A stretch of 48,042 nt of DNA. Source: an uncultured Rhodospirillales bacterium. Its GTDB lineage: Bacteria > Pseudomonadota > Alphaproteobacteria > CACIAM-22H2. The stretch is from NCBI GenBank assembly GCA_903860935.1, contig CAIOSQ010000155.1, positions 1 to 48,042 on the forward strand. Reading direction: 5' to 3'. How positions within the stretch are numbered: position 1 is the first letter of the stretch; each line of letters begins with the position of its first letter. Below, piece after piece: positions 19,587 through 28,443 of this stretch. A program made the translations under genes and the position numbers. The notes below the pieces were generated by a model. That model made no database searches. It worked only from the letters and a program-made list of their open reading frames with translations, and was not told the DNA's origin.

Positions 19587-20830
19587 GCGCGGATTTCCAC
19601 GTTCGCCTGACGGCGCAGGTCGCGCAGATAGCGCCGCGACAGGATCTCGAGGCGCTGGCGGGTCAGCAATTCCTCGATATCGTCACGCGATGGCAGGCCG
19701 GAGGGCGGTTCCTCGCGCGTGCAGGCGACCAACACCACCAGCGTCGCGCCGGCGCGGATCGGCTCGGAGGCCTGACCTGCGCGCAGACCACGGACCTTCT
19801 CGCGGACCGCTGGATTGACCTCGGCGATCCGCAGGCGCTGCGGCTCCGCCGGGGGCTGGATGCGCAATTCGGTCGCGAGGCGCGCCAGTCCCGTGCAGTC
19901 GGCGATCGCCGCGCGTGCGTTTTGCGCCAACTGCTCGGAGGCAGCCAGTTCCTGGGGTGTCCGTGCCGGGAAGACGAGCTGGGTGAGCGCGATGACCGCT
20001 TCCTCGGCCGGCGCCGCAGCGATGGCGCGGCGCGCGCGCAGGCCAAGGACGTAGAAGCCGCCGGGCATGCGGACCGGGGGCGTCACCTCGCCGGGCTTCA
20101 GTTCCCTGACGGCGGCCTCGATGTCGCCATCCAGCTGGCCCTCCTGGACCCAGCCGATGTCGCCGCCCGCGCTGGCGGAGGCGCTGCGGGAGAATTGCTG
20201 CGCGATGGCGGAAAAAGGCGTGCCGCGTTGCATCTGCTGGATCAGGCTGAGCGCCGTCTGGCGGACATCGTCCTCCTGCTCAGGATTGTCCATCGGCAGG
20301 AAGATCTCGGAGAGCAGAAACTCCGGTGCTCCCTGACGCGCCTTGAGCCGATCCTGGAACTCGTCGATCTCCTCGTCCGTGACCTGGATCTGCGGTCGCA
20401 GCCGGCGTTGCGTCAGCTTTTGCCACGCGATGGTCGAGCGGACCTGCTGCTCGAGCGGCGCCAGCCCCATGCCGGATTGCTTGAGCAGGACTTCGAGCTG
20501 TCCCTTCGCGAGCCGGTTGGATTGCTCGATCCGTGCGATCGCGTCGGCGACCTCGCGATCGGTCACGAAGACCCCGACGCGCGAGGCCTCCTGCAACTGG
20601 AGCTTTTCGTCGACGAGGCCGCGCAGGACCTGCGGCTCCATGCGCTTGCGGTTTTCCGGCGTGGGAGCCATCCCGGAGGTGACGAGCGTCAGGTTCAGCC
20701 GGTTCTCGACGTCCTGCCCCGAGATCACCTCGTCGTTCACCAGTGCGAAGATCCGTTGCTGCGCCGCCAGGGGCGCGGAAGTCGCGACCAGGGTCAGGAG
20801 GGCGAGAAGACATGCGACGCTGCGTTTCAT
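19583..20830 (-). CDS. surA: Periplasmic peptidyl-prolyl isomerase/chaperone SurA
   Basis: A 415-residue periplasmic chaperone for outer-membrane proteins. A signal peptide (residues 1-23, ending PLAA before QQRIFALVN) precedes the SurA N-terminal chaperone domain ([14 protein letters not shown] onward). A parvulin domain about residues 160-260 contains [21 protein letters not shown], the recognisable core. The C-terminal third looks like a second, degenerate parvulin domain, and the tail completes the chaperone module. The start at 20830 is chosen because it gives a proper signal peptide; 28 extra residues from an upstream ATG would spoil it. It sits 80 bases after lptG, forming an envelope-assembly operon. 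Confidence 0.92.
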   Translation of the reverse strand: MKRSVACLLALLTLVATSAPLAAQQRIFALVNDEVISGQDVENRLNLTLVTSGMAPTPENRKRMEPQVLRGLVDEKLQLQEASRVGVFVTDREVADAIARIEQSNRLAKGQLEVLLKQSGMGLAPLEQQVRSTIAWQKLTQRRLRPQIQVTDEEIDEFQDRLKARQGAPEFLLSEIFLPMDNPEQEDDVRQTALSLIQQMQRGTPFSAIAQQFSRSASASAGGDIGWVQEGQLDGDIEAAVRELKPGEVTPPVRMPGGFYVLGLRARRAIAAAPAEEAVIALTQLVFPARTPQELAASEQLAQNARAAIADCTGLARLATELRIQPPAEPQRLRIAEVNPAVREKVRGLRAGQASEPIRAGATLVVLVACTREEPPSGLPSRDDIEELLTRQRLEILSRRYLRDLRRQANVEIRA

Positions 20831-20910
20831 GGCGATGGTCCGGCGCTGGCGTTGGCGGTGAGGTGTCATAGCATCCATGGGCGCGCGGGGCATCCCCGCC
20901 GGCACCGGTG

Positions 20911-22017
20911 TCACCCATCCTCCTGGTGGAACAGGATGGTCGCGCCCAGAAGCGCCGTGATCGTGGCCGGTGACCAGGCCGCGAGATGCACCGGTATGGC
21001 CCTGCTGAGGCCGAGCGCAGCCACGAGGTTCGAGGCAAAGAACAGAAGGAACCCCGCGCCGAGACCGAGCAGCGTCATGACCAGCACCCCGCCGCGGCGG
21101 GGTGGTCTGAGGCTCACCGTGGCGGCGATCAGGACCATCGCGGCGAGGAGCAGCGGGCTGGCGAGCAGGCGGTGGAGGTGCAGCAAGTGGCGGTGGCCGG
21201 AAAATCCGGCCCGTTCGAGCGTCTGCACGAAGCCGGGCAATTCCCAGATCGGGATCGTCTCGGGCGCGGCGAACGCGTCCTGGATCTGCGCCAGCGTCAT
21301 GTCGGTCGGTACCCGGAGCGTCCGCTCGAGTCGCGGTGCCAGATCAGCCTGGGACACCGTAGCGTCCGTCAGGATCCAGGCCCCATCCTCGAGGCGCGCC
21401 GTGCCGGCATCTATGCGGGACACGAAGCGGTCGCCCTGGTCGATCGTCCCGTCGCCGCGCTCGAAGGTCCAGATCACGACGTCGAACAATTCCATGCGCG
21501 ACGACACGACACGCAGCGCGTGGATGATCGCATTGCCATCGGCACCCGCCTGCCGGAGCCAGAAACCGTTCTGCGCGACCGCGCTGCTGCCGCTGCGGCC
21601 GCGCAGGAGTTCCGTTTCGAGGGCCTCATAGCGGGCATAGAGCGTCGCCGCGAGCGGATTTAGAAGCGCAACGCGCAACGCGCCGACCGTGATGGCGAGC
21701 ACCAGGATGGGAGCGAGGAACCGCCAGACCGAGACGCCTGCCGCGCGGATGACCGTCAGTTCCTGGCTACGGGCGAGCCGCCAGAAGCAGAACATGGCGG
21801 CGAACAGCACCGCGAACGGGAAGATGTCCATCAGCAGGTGTGGAAGCTTCAGCGACGACAATTTGAGCAGCGTCGTCAGGGGAAGATCGATCCGCTGCGT
21901 CCGGCGGACCAGTTCGACGGTGTCGAGCAGGAAGATGATGGCGGCCAGCGCGGCAAGCACGCCGGCCAGCCAGAACGCGAAGAGACGCGTCACATAGGCG
22001 CCGAGGGTGCGGATCAT
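20911..22017 (-). CDS. lptG: LPS export ABC transporter permease LptG
   Basis: A 368-residue inner-membrane permease that, with LptF and LptB, extracts lipopolysaccharide and passes it to LptC. Three N-terminal membrane helices, a periplasmic jellyroll domain (about residues 130-265) and three C-terminal helices fit the family. SQELTVIRAAGVSVWRFL in the coupling-helix region is diagnostic. The ATG overlaps the lptF stop as ATGA. Some 80 bases separate its stop from surA. No lptB or lptC is in the window. Confidence 0.93.
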   Translation of the reverse strand: MIRTLGAYVTRLFAFWLAGVLAALAAIIFLLDTVELVRRTQRIDLPLTTLLKLSSLKLPHLLMDIFPFAVLFAAMFCFWRLARSQELTVIRAAGVSVWRFLAPILVLAITVGALRVALLNPLAATLYARYEALETELLRGRSGSSAVAQNGFWLRQAGADGNAIIHALRVVSSRMELFDVVIWTFERGDGTIDQGDRFVSRIDAGTARLEDGAWILTDATVSQADLAPRLERTLRVPTDMTLAQIQDAFAAPETIPIWELPGFVQTLERAGFSGHRHLLHLHRLLASPLLLAAMVLIAATVSLRPPRRGGVLVMTLLGLGAGFLLFFASNLVAALGLSRAIPVHLAAWSPATITALLGATILFHQEDG

Positions 22018-23162
22018 GCCGCGACTCCCGTCGTGTCCTGCGGCGTGGCCGGGCGTCGGCGCAGGCCGCGCAGGAACCCGGTCGGGATGCCCCCGGCGAG
22101 CGACCAGGCCGCGAGCGCGATGGGCGCCAGGACGCTGAGATGGATCAGGATGACGAGCGCCGGCCATTTGGTGGCAAGGTTCTGGGCGGCGATGTTTCCG
22201 GTCTGGATAGCAGCCGCGAGGGCGATGGCGATACCGATGCGCTGCCCGCGTCCGCGGCGGTCGTGATCGCCCTGGAGGAGCACCGCGAGGGCAGTCAGCG
22301 CGAGAGCGACGGCAAGGAGCGGTGATGCGAGTCGGTTGTGACCTTCCGCGCGCAGGCGGGCTCGGTTGTTGCGGTCGTCGGCATCGCGTGGCGGCCCGAA
22401 TAATTCGTGCAGGAAGCGCTCGCGCGGCTCTCGCCAGCGCACGCCCCCGCGCTCGCCCGCACGTCCGAGGTCGACGCTGTAGCGATCGAAATAGAGCAGC
22501 CGTAGCCGACCGGTGTCGCGGTCGAATTCCTGCCGGTTGCCATTGACCAGCACGACGCGCGGTCCGCCATCCGTGATCGCGAGGCGGCCGCGCTCCGCGA
22601 CCATCGACACGCGCTGGTCGGCGCGCCGCGCATCGTGGAGCAGCAGGCCGACCAGGTCGCCCGACGCCGCCCGGGAGCGCACATAGACGGTCACGTTGGG
22701 CGCCACCGTGTTGAAGCTTCCCTCCCGCAGCATGATCCCGGCGAAGTCGTTGCGCACCGCGAAGTCGAGATCCTTGAAGTCCCGATAGGAGAGGGGCAGG
22801 AAATAGAGCGATAGCGTGTAGCCGATCGCGGCCACGATGACCGACAGGGCAAGGGCGGGTCGCGCGATCTGGAGCGGCGACCGCCCGAAGGCGCGCATGA
22901 CCGTCAATTCGCTTTCGGCGCTCAGGCGCTGATAGGTGAAGAGCACCGCCGCGAACAGCGCGATCGGCAGCAGAAGCCACAGGAAGCTCGGCAACAGCAG
23001 CAGCGTCAGATTGAAGAACGTGGCAAGGGTCAGGCCACGGTTGACGATCAATTCGATGAAGCGCAGCGACTGGGTGAGCCAGATGGCGCAGGTCAGCGTG
23101 ACGGCCACGACGAGCGTGACCACCGCGAGCTGGCGCAGGACATAGGCGTTGAGGAGCCGCAT
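22014..23162 (-). CDS. lptF: LPS export ABC transporter permease LptF
   Basis: A 382-residue partner of LptG. It begins MRLLNAYVLRQL and has three membrane helices, a periplasmic beta domain (about residues 135-270) and three further helices. ESELTVMRAFGRSPLQIARP near residues 85-105 is the conserved coupling segment. The start at 23162 is preferred over an in-frame ATG at 23267, which would add a 35-residue proline/arginine-rich stretch overlapping the pepA promoter. There is no ribosome-binding site before the ATG; a strong -10 element only 6 bases upstream suggests a leaderless message. Confidence 0.93.
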   Translation of the reverse strand: MRLLNAYVLRQLAVVTLVVAVTLTCAIWLTQSLRFIELIVNRGLTLATFFNLTLLLLPSFLWLLLPIALFAAVLFTYQRLSAESELTVMRAFGRSPLQIARPALALSVIVAAIGYTLSLYFLPLSYRDFKDLDFAVRNDFAGIMLREGSFNTVAPNVTVYVRSRAASGDLVGLLLHDARRADQRVSMVAERGRLAITDGGPRVVLVNGNRQEFDRDTGRLRLLYFDRYSVDLGRAGERGGVRWREPRERFLHELFGPPRDADDRNNRARLRAEGHNRLASPLLAVALALTALAVLLQGDHDRRGRGQRIGIAIALAAAIQTGNIAAQNLATKWPALVILIHLSVLAPIALAAWSLAGGIPTGFLRGLRRRPATPQDTTGVAA

Positions 23163-23168
23163 GCGTCG

Positions 23169-23177
23169 ATCATACCA
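23169..23177 (-). promoter_or_regulatory. Extended -10 promoter placed to give leaderless lptF mRNA
   Basis: On the minus strand TGG-TATGAT reads as an extended -10 element (TATGAT complement of 23169-23174, TGG just upstream). Only 6 bases separate it from the A of the lptF ATG at 23162, so transcription would begin at or next to the start codon. No convincing -35 lies upstream, consistent with an extended -10 type. Confidence 0.45.
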
Positions 23178-23302
23178 TGAGTTCGTCCGGGGCGGGCGGC
23201 GACGCCGCGAGTTGCGGCTTCCCTGACCCGCCGGATCCGGTACATTCGCCCCGACGCGCGGCGCCATGCCGCGACCTGGAATGCCGCTGGGAAGGAAACT
23301 TC

Positions 23303-24808
23303 ATGAAGATCGTGTTCGCCAAGCCGGAAACGCCGACGACCGGGACCTATGTCGTGTGCGTCCACGAAGACCGCAAGCTGACCGCGGAGGCGGCCGCGCT
23401 GGACAAGCGCATGGGCGGGCAGATCGGCGCCGCGCTTGGAGCCAGCCGCTTCAAGGGACGCAAGGGCGAGACTCTCGACATCCTTGCGCCGCACGGGCTT
23501 TCGGTGCGGCGCGTCGTCCTGCTCGGTCTCGGCAAGCCGGCCGATCTCGGCGCCCTGCGTGTGCAGCGCATCGGCGGCTCGCTGCTCGCCCATCTGAACC
23601 GGATCGGTGAAACCGACGCCACCGTCGCGGTCGACGTCATCGCCGATGCCACCCCGGCGCTGCCGGTCATCGCCGCCCATCTCGCCTACGGCGCGCGGCT
23701 GCGCGGCTATCGTTTCGACAAGTACCGGACCGCGGAGAAGCCCGAGCAGAAGCCGAGCATGAAGACCCTGACGCTGGGTCTCGCCGGCTTCGCCGAGGCC
23801 CGCAAGCTGTTCGCGCCCTTGTCGCGTGTCGCCGACGGTGTCGACCTCGCTCGCGACGTCGTCTCCGAGCCGGCGAACGTGATCTACCCGCAGAGCTTCG
23901 CCGAACGTTGCAAGGAACTGCGCGACCTCGGCGTCTCGGTCGAGATCCTCGACGAGAAGCAGATGGCGAAGCTTGGCATGGGTGCGTTGCTCGGCGTCGC
24001 CCAGGGCAGCGCCCGTCCGCCCCGCCTCGTCGTCATGGAATGGCGCGGCGCGGCCAGCAAGCGCGCGGCGCCGATCGCCTTCTGCGGCAAAGGCGTGACC
24101 TTCGACACCGGCGGCATCTCCCTGAAGCCGGCGGCGGGCATGGAGGACATGAAATGGGACATGGCCGGTGCCGGTGCCGTCCTCGGGACCATGGCCGCCC
24201 TGGCCGGCCGCAAGGCGAAGGTCAATGCCGTCGGCGTCGTCGGCCTCGTCGAGAACATGCCGGATGGTAACGCGCAACGCCCTGGCGACATCGTCAAGGC
24301 CATGTCGGGCCGGACGATCGAGGTCCTCAACACCGACGCCGAGGGCCGCCTCGTCCTCGCAGATGTCTGCTGGTACACCCAGGATCGGTTCAAGCCCGTC
24401 GCCATGATCGATCTCGCCACCCTGACCGGCGCGATCATCGTCGCGCTCGGCCATGAGTTCGGCGGGTTGTTCGCGAACAACGACGAACTGGCTGCGCGCC
24501 TGGAGGCCGCTGGCAAGTCGACCGGCGAGCGCCTGTGGCGCATGCCGCTCGGCGAGGTCTTCGACCGGATGATCGACGCTGACGCCGCAGACGTGAAGAA
24601 CATCTCCGCGGATCGCGCCGCCGGTTCGACGATCGGTGCGGTCTTCATCCAGCGCTTCGTCAATGGGGTGCCCTGGGCGCATCTCGACATCGCGGGCATG
24701 GTCTGGAGCAAGAAGGATCATGCGCTGACCGCCAAGGGCGCGACGGCCTATGGCGTGCGTCTCCTCGACCGACTGGTCGCCAACCATTACGAGGAGAAGG
24801 CCGGCTGA
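23303..24808 (+). CDS. pepA: Leucyl aminopeptidase (M17 family)
   Basis: A 501-residue cytosolic metallo-aminopeptidase that releases N-terminal residues in peptide turnover. The catalytic and metal-binding core CGKGVTFDTGGISLKP (residues about 261-276) and NTDAEGRL (about 343-350) are intact; the latter is the M17 signature. The N-terminal domain is shorter in similarity, as is usual. The ATG at 23303 follows GGGAAGGAAA; an in-frame ATG at 23177 would overlap the divergent promoter and is rejected. Its stop overlaps the holC start. Confidence 0.96.
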   Translation: MKIVFAKPETPTTGTYVVCVHEDRKLTAEAAALDKRMGGQIGAALGASRFKGRKGETLDILAPHGLSVRRVVLLGLGKPADLGALRVQRIGGSLLAHLNRIGETDATVAVDVIADATPALPVIAAHLAYGARLRGYRFDKYRTAEKPEQKPSMKTLTLGLAGFAEARKLFAPLSRVADGVDLARDVVSEPANVIYPQSFAERCKELRDLGVSVEILDEKQMAKLGMGALLGVAQGSARPPRLVVMEWRGAASKRAAPIAFCGKGVTFDTGGISLKPAAGMEDMKWDMAGAGAVLGTMAALAGRKAKVNAVGVVGLVENMPDGNAQRPGDIVKAMSGRTIEVLNTDAEGRLVLADVCWYTQDRFKPVAMIDLATLTGAIIVALGHEFGGLFANNDELAARLEAAGKSTGERLWRMPLGEVFDRMIDADAADVKNISADRAAGSTIGAVFIQRFVNGVPWAHLDIAGMVWSKKDHALTAKGATAYGVRLLDRLVANHYEEKAG

Positions 24809-25254
24809 CGGAGATCCGGTTCTACCATTTGACCACCACCTCGCTCGAGCAGGCGCTGCCGCGCGTGCTCGAGAAGGTGCTGGCCCTCGGCGATCGCGCG
24901 GTGGTCGTCGCTGGGTCGGCGGAGCGTGTCGAGACGCTGGCCTCCGCTCTCTGGACCTATGACGATCGCGGTTTCCTGCCCCATGGAACGGCGAAGGACG
25001 GGGCGGCGGCGGACCAGCCGATCTGGATCACGACCGAGGTCGAGAATCCCAACGGCGCTCGGATGTTGGTCCTGGTGGACGGGGTCGCGCCGCCCGATCT
25101 CTCGGTCTGGCCGTCGCTATGCGTCTTCTTCGACGACGCCGACGAGGCGCGCCTCGCAGCCACGCGTGCGGTCTGGAAGGCGTGGAAGGCAGAGGGGCAC
25201 GCGGTGAAGTATTTCCGGCAGGGCGAGCGTGGGAACTGGCAATTGGCGGGTTAG
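24805..25254 (+). CDS. holC: DNA polymerase III chi subunit, probable CTG start
   Basis: The 149-residue chi subunit links the clamp-loader complex to single-strand binding protein. The conserved N-terminus TEIRFYHLTTTSLEQALP is in frame only from CTG at 24805, which overlaps the pepA stop (CTGA), with GAGGAGAAGG 8-14 bases upstream as ribosome site. The next possible start, TTG at 24829, would delete the first strand of the fold. No ATG or GTG is available between the in-frame limits. FFDDADEARLAATRAVWKAWK and the YFRQGERGNWQL tail match chi proteins. pepA-holC is a common alphaproteobacterial pair. Confidence 0.88.
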   Translation: MTEIRFYHLTTTSLEQALPRVLEKVLALGDRAVVVAGSAERVETLASALWTYDDRGFLPHGTAKDGAAADQPIWITTEVENPNGARMLVLVDGVAPPDLSVWPSLCVFFDDADEARLAATRAVWKAWKAEGHAVKYFRQGERGNWQLAG

Positions 25255-25345
25255 AGCGTGATCGTCGGAGGCGGAGCCTCGGAAGGCGTGAACCGCGCGA
25301 CAAAAACCGAGCACTGGATCATGACCTGCGTTTTTGTCGGCGCGG
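25255..25345. repeat. Palindromic intergenic element upstream of ndk
   Basis: Just after the holC stop lies a small GAGGC/GCCTC hairpin and then GACAAAAAC (25299-25307) with its perfect inverted copy GTTTTTGTC (25330-25338), loop 22 bases, flanked by GCGC on both sides. GATCATGA occurs in the loop and again just after it. The A/T-rich stem is conspicuous in this GC-rich sequence. It could be a bidirectional terminator or a dispersed palindromic repeat; a genome-wide search would tell. Confidence 0.5.
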
Positions 25346-25365
25346 ATCATGATCCTGCGCCCGCC

Positions 25366-25395
25366 TTGCGGTCGCCGCCCGCCCGCCGCTATAAG
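25366..25395 (+). promoter_or_regulatory. Candidate ndk promoter
   Basis: TTGCGG (25366-25371) and TATAAG (25390-25395) are 18 bases apart and end 34 bases before the ndk ATG. The match is good for a housekeeping sigma-70 promoter, and the position after the palindromic element is sensible. Confidence 0.5.
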
Positions 25396-25429
25396 CCCGG
25401 GCTTCAACTAGGCAGGGATACCCGCATCA

Positions 25430-25852
25430 ATGGCCATCGAACGTACCTTTTCGATCATCAAGCCCGACGCCACGCGGCGTAACCTGACGGGCAAGGTCAA
25501 TGCCAAGCTCGAGGCCGCCGGTCTGCGGATCGTCGCGCAGCGTCGGATGTGGCTGACCAGCCAGCAGGCCGAGGCCTTCTATGCCGTCCACAAGGAGCGG
25601 CCGTTCTTCGGTTCGCTGTGCAGTTTCATGACCTCCGGCCCGGTGGTCGTGCAGGTTCTGGAAGGCGAGAACGCTGTCGCGCGCAACCGCGAGGTCATGG
25701 GCGCCACCAATCCGGCGAATGCCGCCGAGGGCACGATCCGCAAGGAGTTCGCCGAGTCGATCGAGGCGAATTCGGTTCACGGCTCCGATAGCGTAGACAA
25801 CGCGCGTATCGAGATCGCGTATTTCTTCGCCGGCTACGAACTCGTCGGCTGA
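25430..25852 (+). CDS. ndk: Nucleoside diphosphate kinase
   Basis: Equilibrates nucleoside di- and triphosphates through a phosphohistidine intermediate. At 140 residues the catalytic histidine is in the segment [13 protein letters not shown], with the GSDS signature after it, and the start [17 protein letters not shown] is the conserved first strand and helix. Length is exactly typical. It is a single-gene unit with its own promoter and a strong terminator downstream. Confidence 0.98.
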   Translation: MAIERTFSIIKPDATRRNLTGKVNAKLEAAGLRIVAQRRMWLTSQQAEAFYAVHKERPFFGSLCSFMTSGPVVVQVLEGENAVARNREVMGATNPANAAEGTIRKEFAESIEANSVHGSDSVDNARIEIAYFFAGYELVG

Positions 25853-25867
25853 GCGCGCGAAACGAAG

Positions 25868-25905
25868 AAGGGCGGCCGTGCTCACGCGCGGCCGCCCTTT
25901 TGCTT
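25868..25905 (+). terminator. Rho-independent terminator of ndk
   Basis: A perfect 11-bp GC-rich stem (25868-25878 with 25889-25899) and 10-base loop is followed by TTTTGCTTTT. It lies 15 bases after the ndk stop. On the opposite strand it also lies after icd, with a less perfect T-tract, so it may act in both directions. Confidence 0.88.
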
Positions 25906-25953
25906 TTGAAACGCGATCCATCCGCGCCGACTGGCGCGGATGGATGCCGGCGC

Positions 25954-27165
25954 TCAGCCCATCGCCGTCTTGAGGTTGGCGTCGACGCGATCGAAGAACT
26001 GCGACGTGGTCAGCCACTTCTGATCGGGGCTGACGAGGACCGCGAGGTCCTTGGTCATGTCGCCGTTCTCGACGGTCTGGATGCAGACCTTCTCAAGCAG
26101 GTCGGCGAAGCGCGCGACCTCCGGCGTGTTGTCGAACTTCGCACGGTAGGCGAGCCCGCGCGTCCAGGCGAAGATCGACGCGATCGGGTTGGTCGACGTC
26201 TCGCGGCCCTTCTGGTGCTCGCGGTAATGCCGCGTGACCGTCCCGTGCGCCGCCTCGGCCTCGACCGTGCCGCCATCCGGGGTCATGAGGACCGAGGTCA
26301 TCAGACCGAGCGAGCCATAGCCCTGCGCCACCGTGTCGGACTGGACATCGCCGTCGTAGTTCTTGCACGCCCAGACGAAGGCACCCGACCATTTCAGCGC
26401 CGAGGCGACCATGTCGTCGATCAGGCGATGTTCGTAGGTCAGGCCACGCGTCTTGTATTCGGCAGCGAAGTCGGCCTCGAACACCTCCTGGAAGATGTCC
26501 TTGAAGCGACCGTCATAGGCCTTGAGGATCGTGTTCTTGGTCGACAGATAGACCGGGTAGCCACGGGCAATGCCGTAATTGAGGCACGCGCGTGCGAAGC
26601 CGCGGATCGATTCATCGGTGTTGTACATCGCGAGCGCGACGCCCGAGCCCTTGAAGTCATAGACCTCGCGGGTCACCGGCTCGCCGCCGACCGGGGTGTA
26701 GGTGATCGTGAGCTTGCCCGGACCGGGGACCTTGAAATCGGTCGCGCGGTACTGATCGCCGAAGGCATGGCGACCGACGACGATCGGCTGGGTCCAGCCG
26801 GGAACGAGGCGCGGCACGTTCTTGCAGACGATCGGCTCGCGGAAGATCGTTCCGTCGAGGATGTTGCGGATCGTGCCGTTCGGCGACTTCCACATCTGCT
26901 TGAGGCCGAATTCCTGTACGCGGGCCTCGTCCGGGGTGATGGTCGCGCATTTCACGCCGACGCGATGCGCCTTGATGGCGTTGGCGGCATCCACCGTCAC
27001 CTGGTCGTTGGTCTTGTCGCGATACTCGACCCCGAGGTCGAAATATTTCAAGTCGACGTCGAGATAGGGGAGGATGAGACGCTCGCGGATCATCTTCCAG
27101 ATGATGCGCGTCATCTCGTCGCCGTCGAGCTCGACGATCGGGTTCTGGACCTTGATCTTGGGCAT
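25954..27165 (-). CDS. icd: NADP-dependent isocitrate dehydrogenase (homodimeric, eukaryote-like type)
   Basis: Oxidatively decarboxylates isocitrate to 2-oxoglutarate in the TCA cycle, making NADPH. At 403 residues, it begins [20 protein letters not shown], the hallmark of the IDH2-like subfamily common in alphaproteobacteria, distinct from the E. coli type. [19 protein letters not shown] holds the substrate serine and arginines, [12 protein letters not shown] the metal region, and [23 protein letters not shown] the NADP site. GGAGAAACGG precedes the start at 27165; longer upstream reading is not supported. Confidence 0.97.
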   Translation of the reverse strand: MPKIKVQNPIVELDGDEMTRIIWKMIRERLILPYLDVDLKYFDLGVEYRDKTNDQVTVDAANAIKAHRVGVKCATITPDEARVQEFGLKQMWKSPNGTIRNILDGTIFREPIVCKNVPRLVPGWTQPIVVGRHAFGDQYRATDFKVPGPGKLTITYTPVGGEPVTREVYDFKGSGVALAMYNTDESIRGFARACLNYGIARGYPVYLSTKNTILKAYDGRFKDIFQEVFEADFAAEYKTRGLTYEHRLIDDMVASALKWSGAFVWACKNYDGDVQSDTVAQGYGSLGLMTSVLMTPDGGTVEAEAAHGTVTRHYREHQKGRETSTNPIASIFAWTRGLAYRAKFDNTPEVARFADLLEKVCIQTVENGDMTKDLAVLVSPDQKWLTTSQFFDRVDANLKTAMG

Positions 27166-27245
27166 GTTCCGTTTCTCCGGCTGCGAACGGCGCGGGTTGT
27201 AGCCGATCGCTGCGGCCAAGTCAGGTCTCGATTCGCGATCTCGCC

Positions 27246-27824
27246 TCAGATGCGGTCCATGCGGCTCGGGCGCCTGCGGGCGGGGCTTCTGCCTAGCCGC
27301 GCCATGACGCCGTCGGCATCGCGTTCGATCGCGAAGAAATCGCGAAATGCAGATTTGACGTACCGTCCCTGCACCATGTGGTCGACGAGTGCCTTGAGCG
27401 GGCCCCAGTAGCCGCCGCTGTCGCAGATGATCAACGGCTTGTCGTGAAGGCCGAGTTGACGCCAGGTCAGGATCTCGAAGGTTTCGTCGAGCGTGCCCGG
27501 CCCCCCGGGCAGGACCACGAAGGCGTCGGCGCGCGCGAACATCGTTGCCTTGCGCTCGTGCATCGACGCCGTGACGATCAACTCCGTCGTGCCGAGGTGA
27601 CCGACCTCGCGGCGCATCAGATGTTCGGGGATGACCCCGACGACGCGGCCGCCGGCCTCCAGGGCCGCGTTGGCGATCACGCCCATGATTCCCACGCGGC
27701 CGCCGCCATAGACCAACTCGATCCCTGCTTGCGCGAGCAGCCGCCCGAGCCGCGCGGCTTCGGCCTTGTGGACGCGCGATCCGCGATCGGACGAGCCGCA
27801 GAAAACGCAGACGGAGCGGAGCAT
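27246..27824 (-). CDS. LOG family protein (TIGR00730 type)
   Basis: A 192-residue Rossmann-like protein. The CGSSDRGS N-terminal loop, [10 protein letters not shown] and the signature [12 protein letters not shown] are diagnostic of the LOG (lysine decarboxylase-like) family. Characterised members are nucleotide 5'-monophosphate phosphoribohydrolases that release cytokinin-type bases or AMP-derived adenine, not lysine decarboxylases. The start at 27824 matches the family N-terminus (SVCVFCGSS); in-frame ATGs at 27842 and 27887 would add a proline-rich extension without a good ribosome site. It is separated from icd by 80 bases and divergent from the cytochrome genes. Confidence 0.88.
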   Translation of the reverse strand: MLRSVCVFCGSSDRGSRVHKAEAARLGRLLAQAGIELVYGGGRVGIMGVIANAALEAGGRVVGVIPEHLMRREVGHLGTTELIVTASMHERKATMFARADAFVVLPGGPGTLDETFEILTWRQLGLHDKPLIICDSGGYWGPLKALVDHMVQGRYVKSAFRDFFAIERDADGVMARLGRSPARRRPSRMDRI

Positions 27825-27975
27825 GGGCAGGGGCGGGGGCATGGGCAGGGGGGGACCTTTGATGGCGAGGCGAAACAGGCAAGGCATGATAAATTCGAAA
27901 AAATCGAGCGGGAACCGGTAACGGTGTCCAGCGTTTGCGTTCCGCGCGATCCGTGGACAAGAAGGAGCCTGGGCG

Positions 27976-28443
27976 ATGACCCGATTGACGATGACCATCC
28001 TGGCCTTGGCCGCCACGTCCGTGCTGACCGATGTGGCCCAGGCTCTCGCACAGACCCCGGCGGCGTCGATCGAGCAGCGCCAGTCAGCGATGAAGATGAG
28101 CGGTACCTCGATGAAGGCGATCGTGCCCGTCGCCCGCGGCGACGCGGCCTGGAACCCTGCGGCCGTCATTCCCGCGCTCGAGAAACTCGTCGAGACGGCA
28201 ACGGCGACGCCGGCGATGTTCCCTCCGGGCAGCGGAGCGGAGTCTGGCGTCAAGACCGCTGCGCTCGGCGCGGTCTGGGAAAAACGGGCCGAGTTCGAGG
28301 CGGCGGCGAAGGCGCAGGGCGACGCGGCGCGCGCCATGCTCGATGCGGCGCGGGCGAACGACGAGGCGCGGTTCAAGGGCGGTTTCGCGGCGCTTGGCCG
28401 GTCCTGTGGTGGCTGCCACGAGCCGTTCCGCGCCAAGCAATGA
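27976..28443 (+). CDS. Cytochrome c'/c556-like protein
   Basis: A 155-residue periplasmic c-type cytochrome. A signal peptide (cleavage near residue 26, after ALA in AQALAQTP) exports it; heme binds covalently at C144-GGCH-148 close to the C-terminus, the placement typical of the four-helix cytochrome c'/c556 family. Class II cytochromes transfer electrons or bind NO; M39 or M41 near the start could be the sixth ligand as in c556. AAGGAG precedes the ATG. Its stop overlaps the next cytochrome gene (ATGA), so the two are translated together. Confidence 0.88.
   Translation: MTRLTMTILALAATSVLTDVAQALAQTPAASIEQRQSAMKMSGTSMKAIVPVARGDAAWNPAAVIPALEKLVETATATPAMFPPGSGAESGVKTAALGAVWEKRAEFEAAAKAQGDAARAMLDAARANDEARFKGGFAALGRSCGGCHEPFRAKQ

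Noticed and set aside
20831-20914. 28-residue N-terminal extension of SurA
   Set aside because: It would place basic residues before the signal peptide and prevent a normal signal sequence.
23177-23302. Longer PepA starting at 23177
   Set aside because: The extra 42 residues are Pro/Arg-rich and cross the divergent promoter region. The ATG at 23303 has a good ribosome site and the family N-terminus.
25900-27411. A 503-codon plus-strand frame opposite icd
   Set aside because: Shadow of icd; the charged repetitive translation resembles no family.
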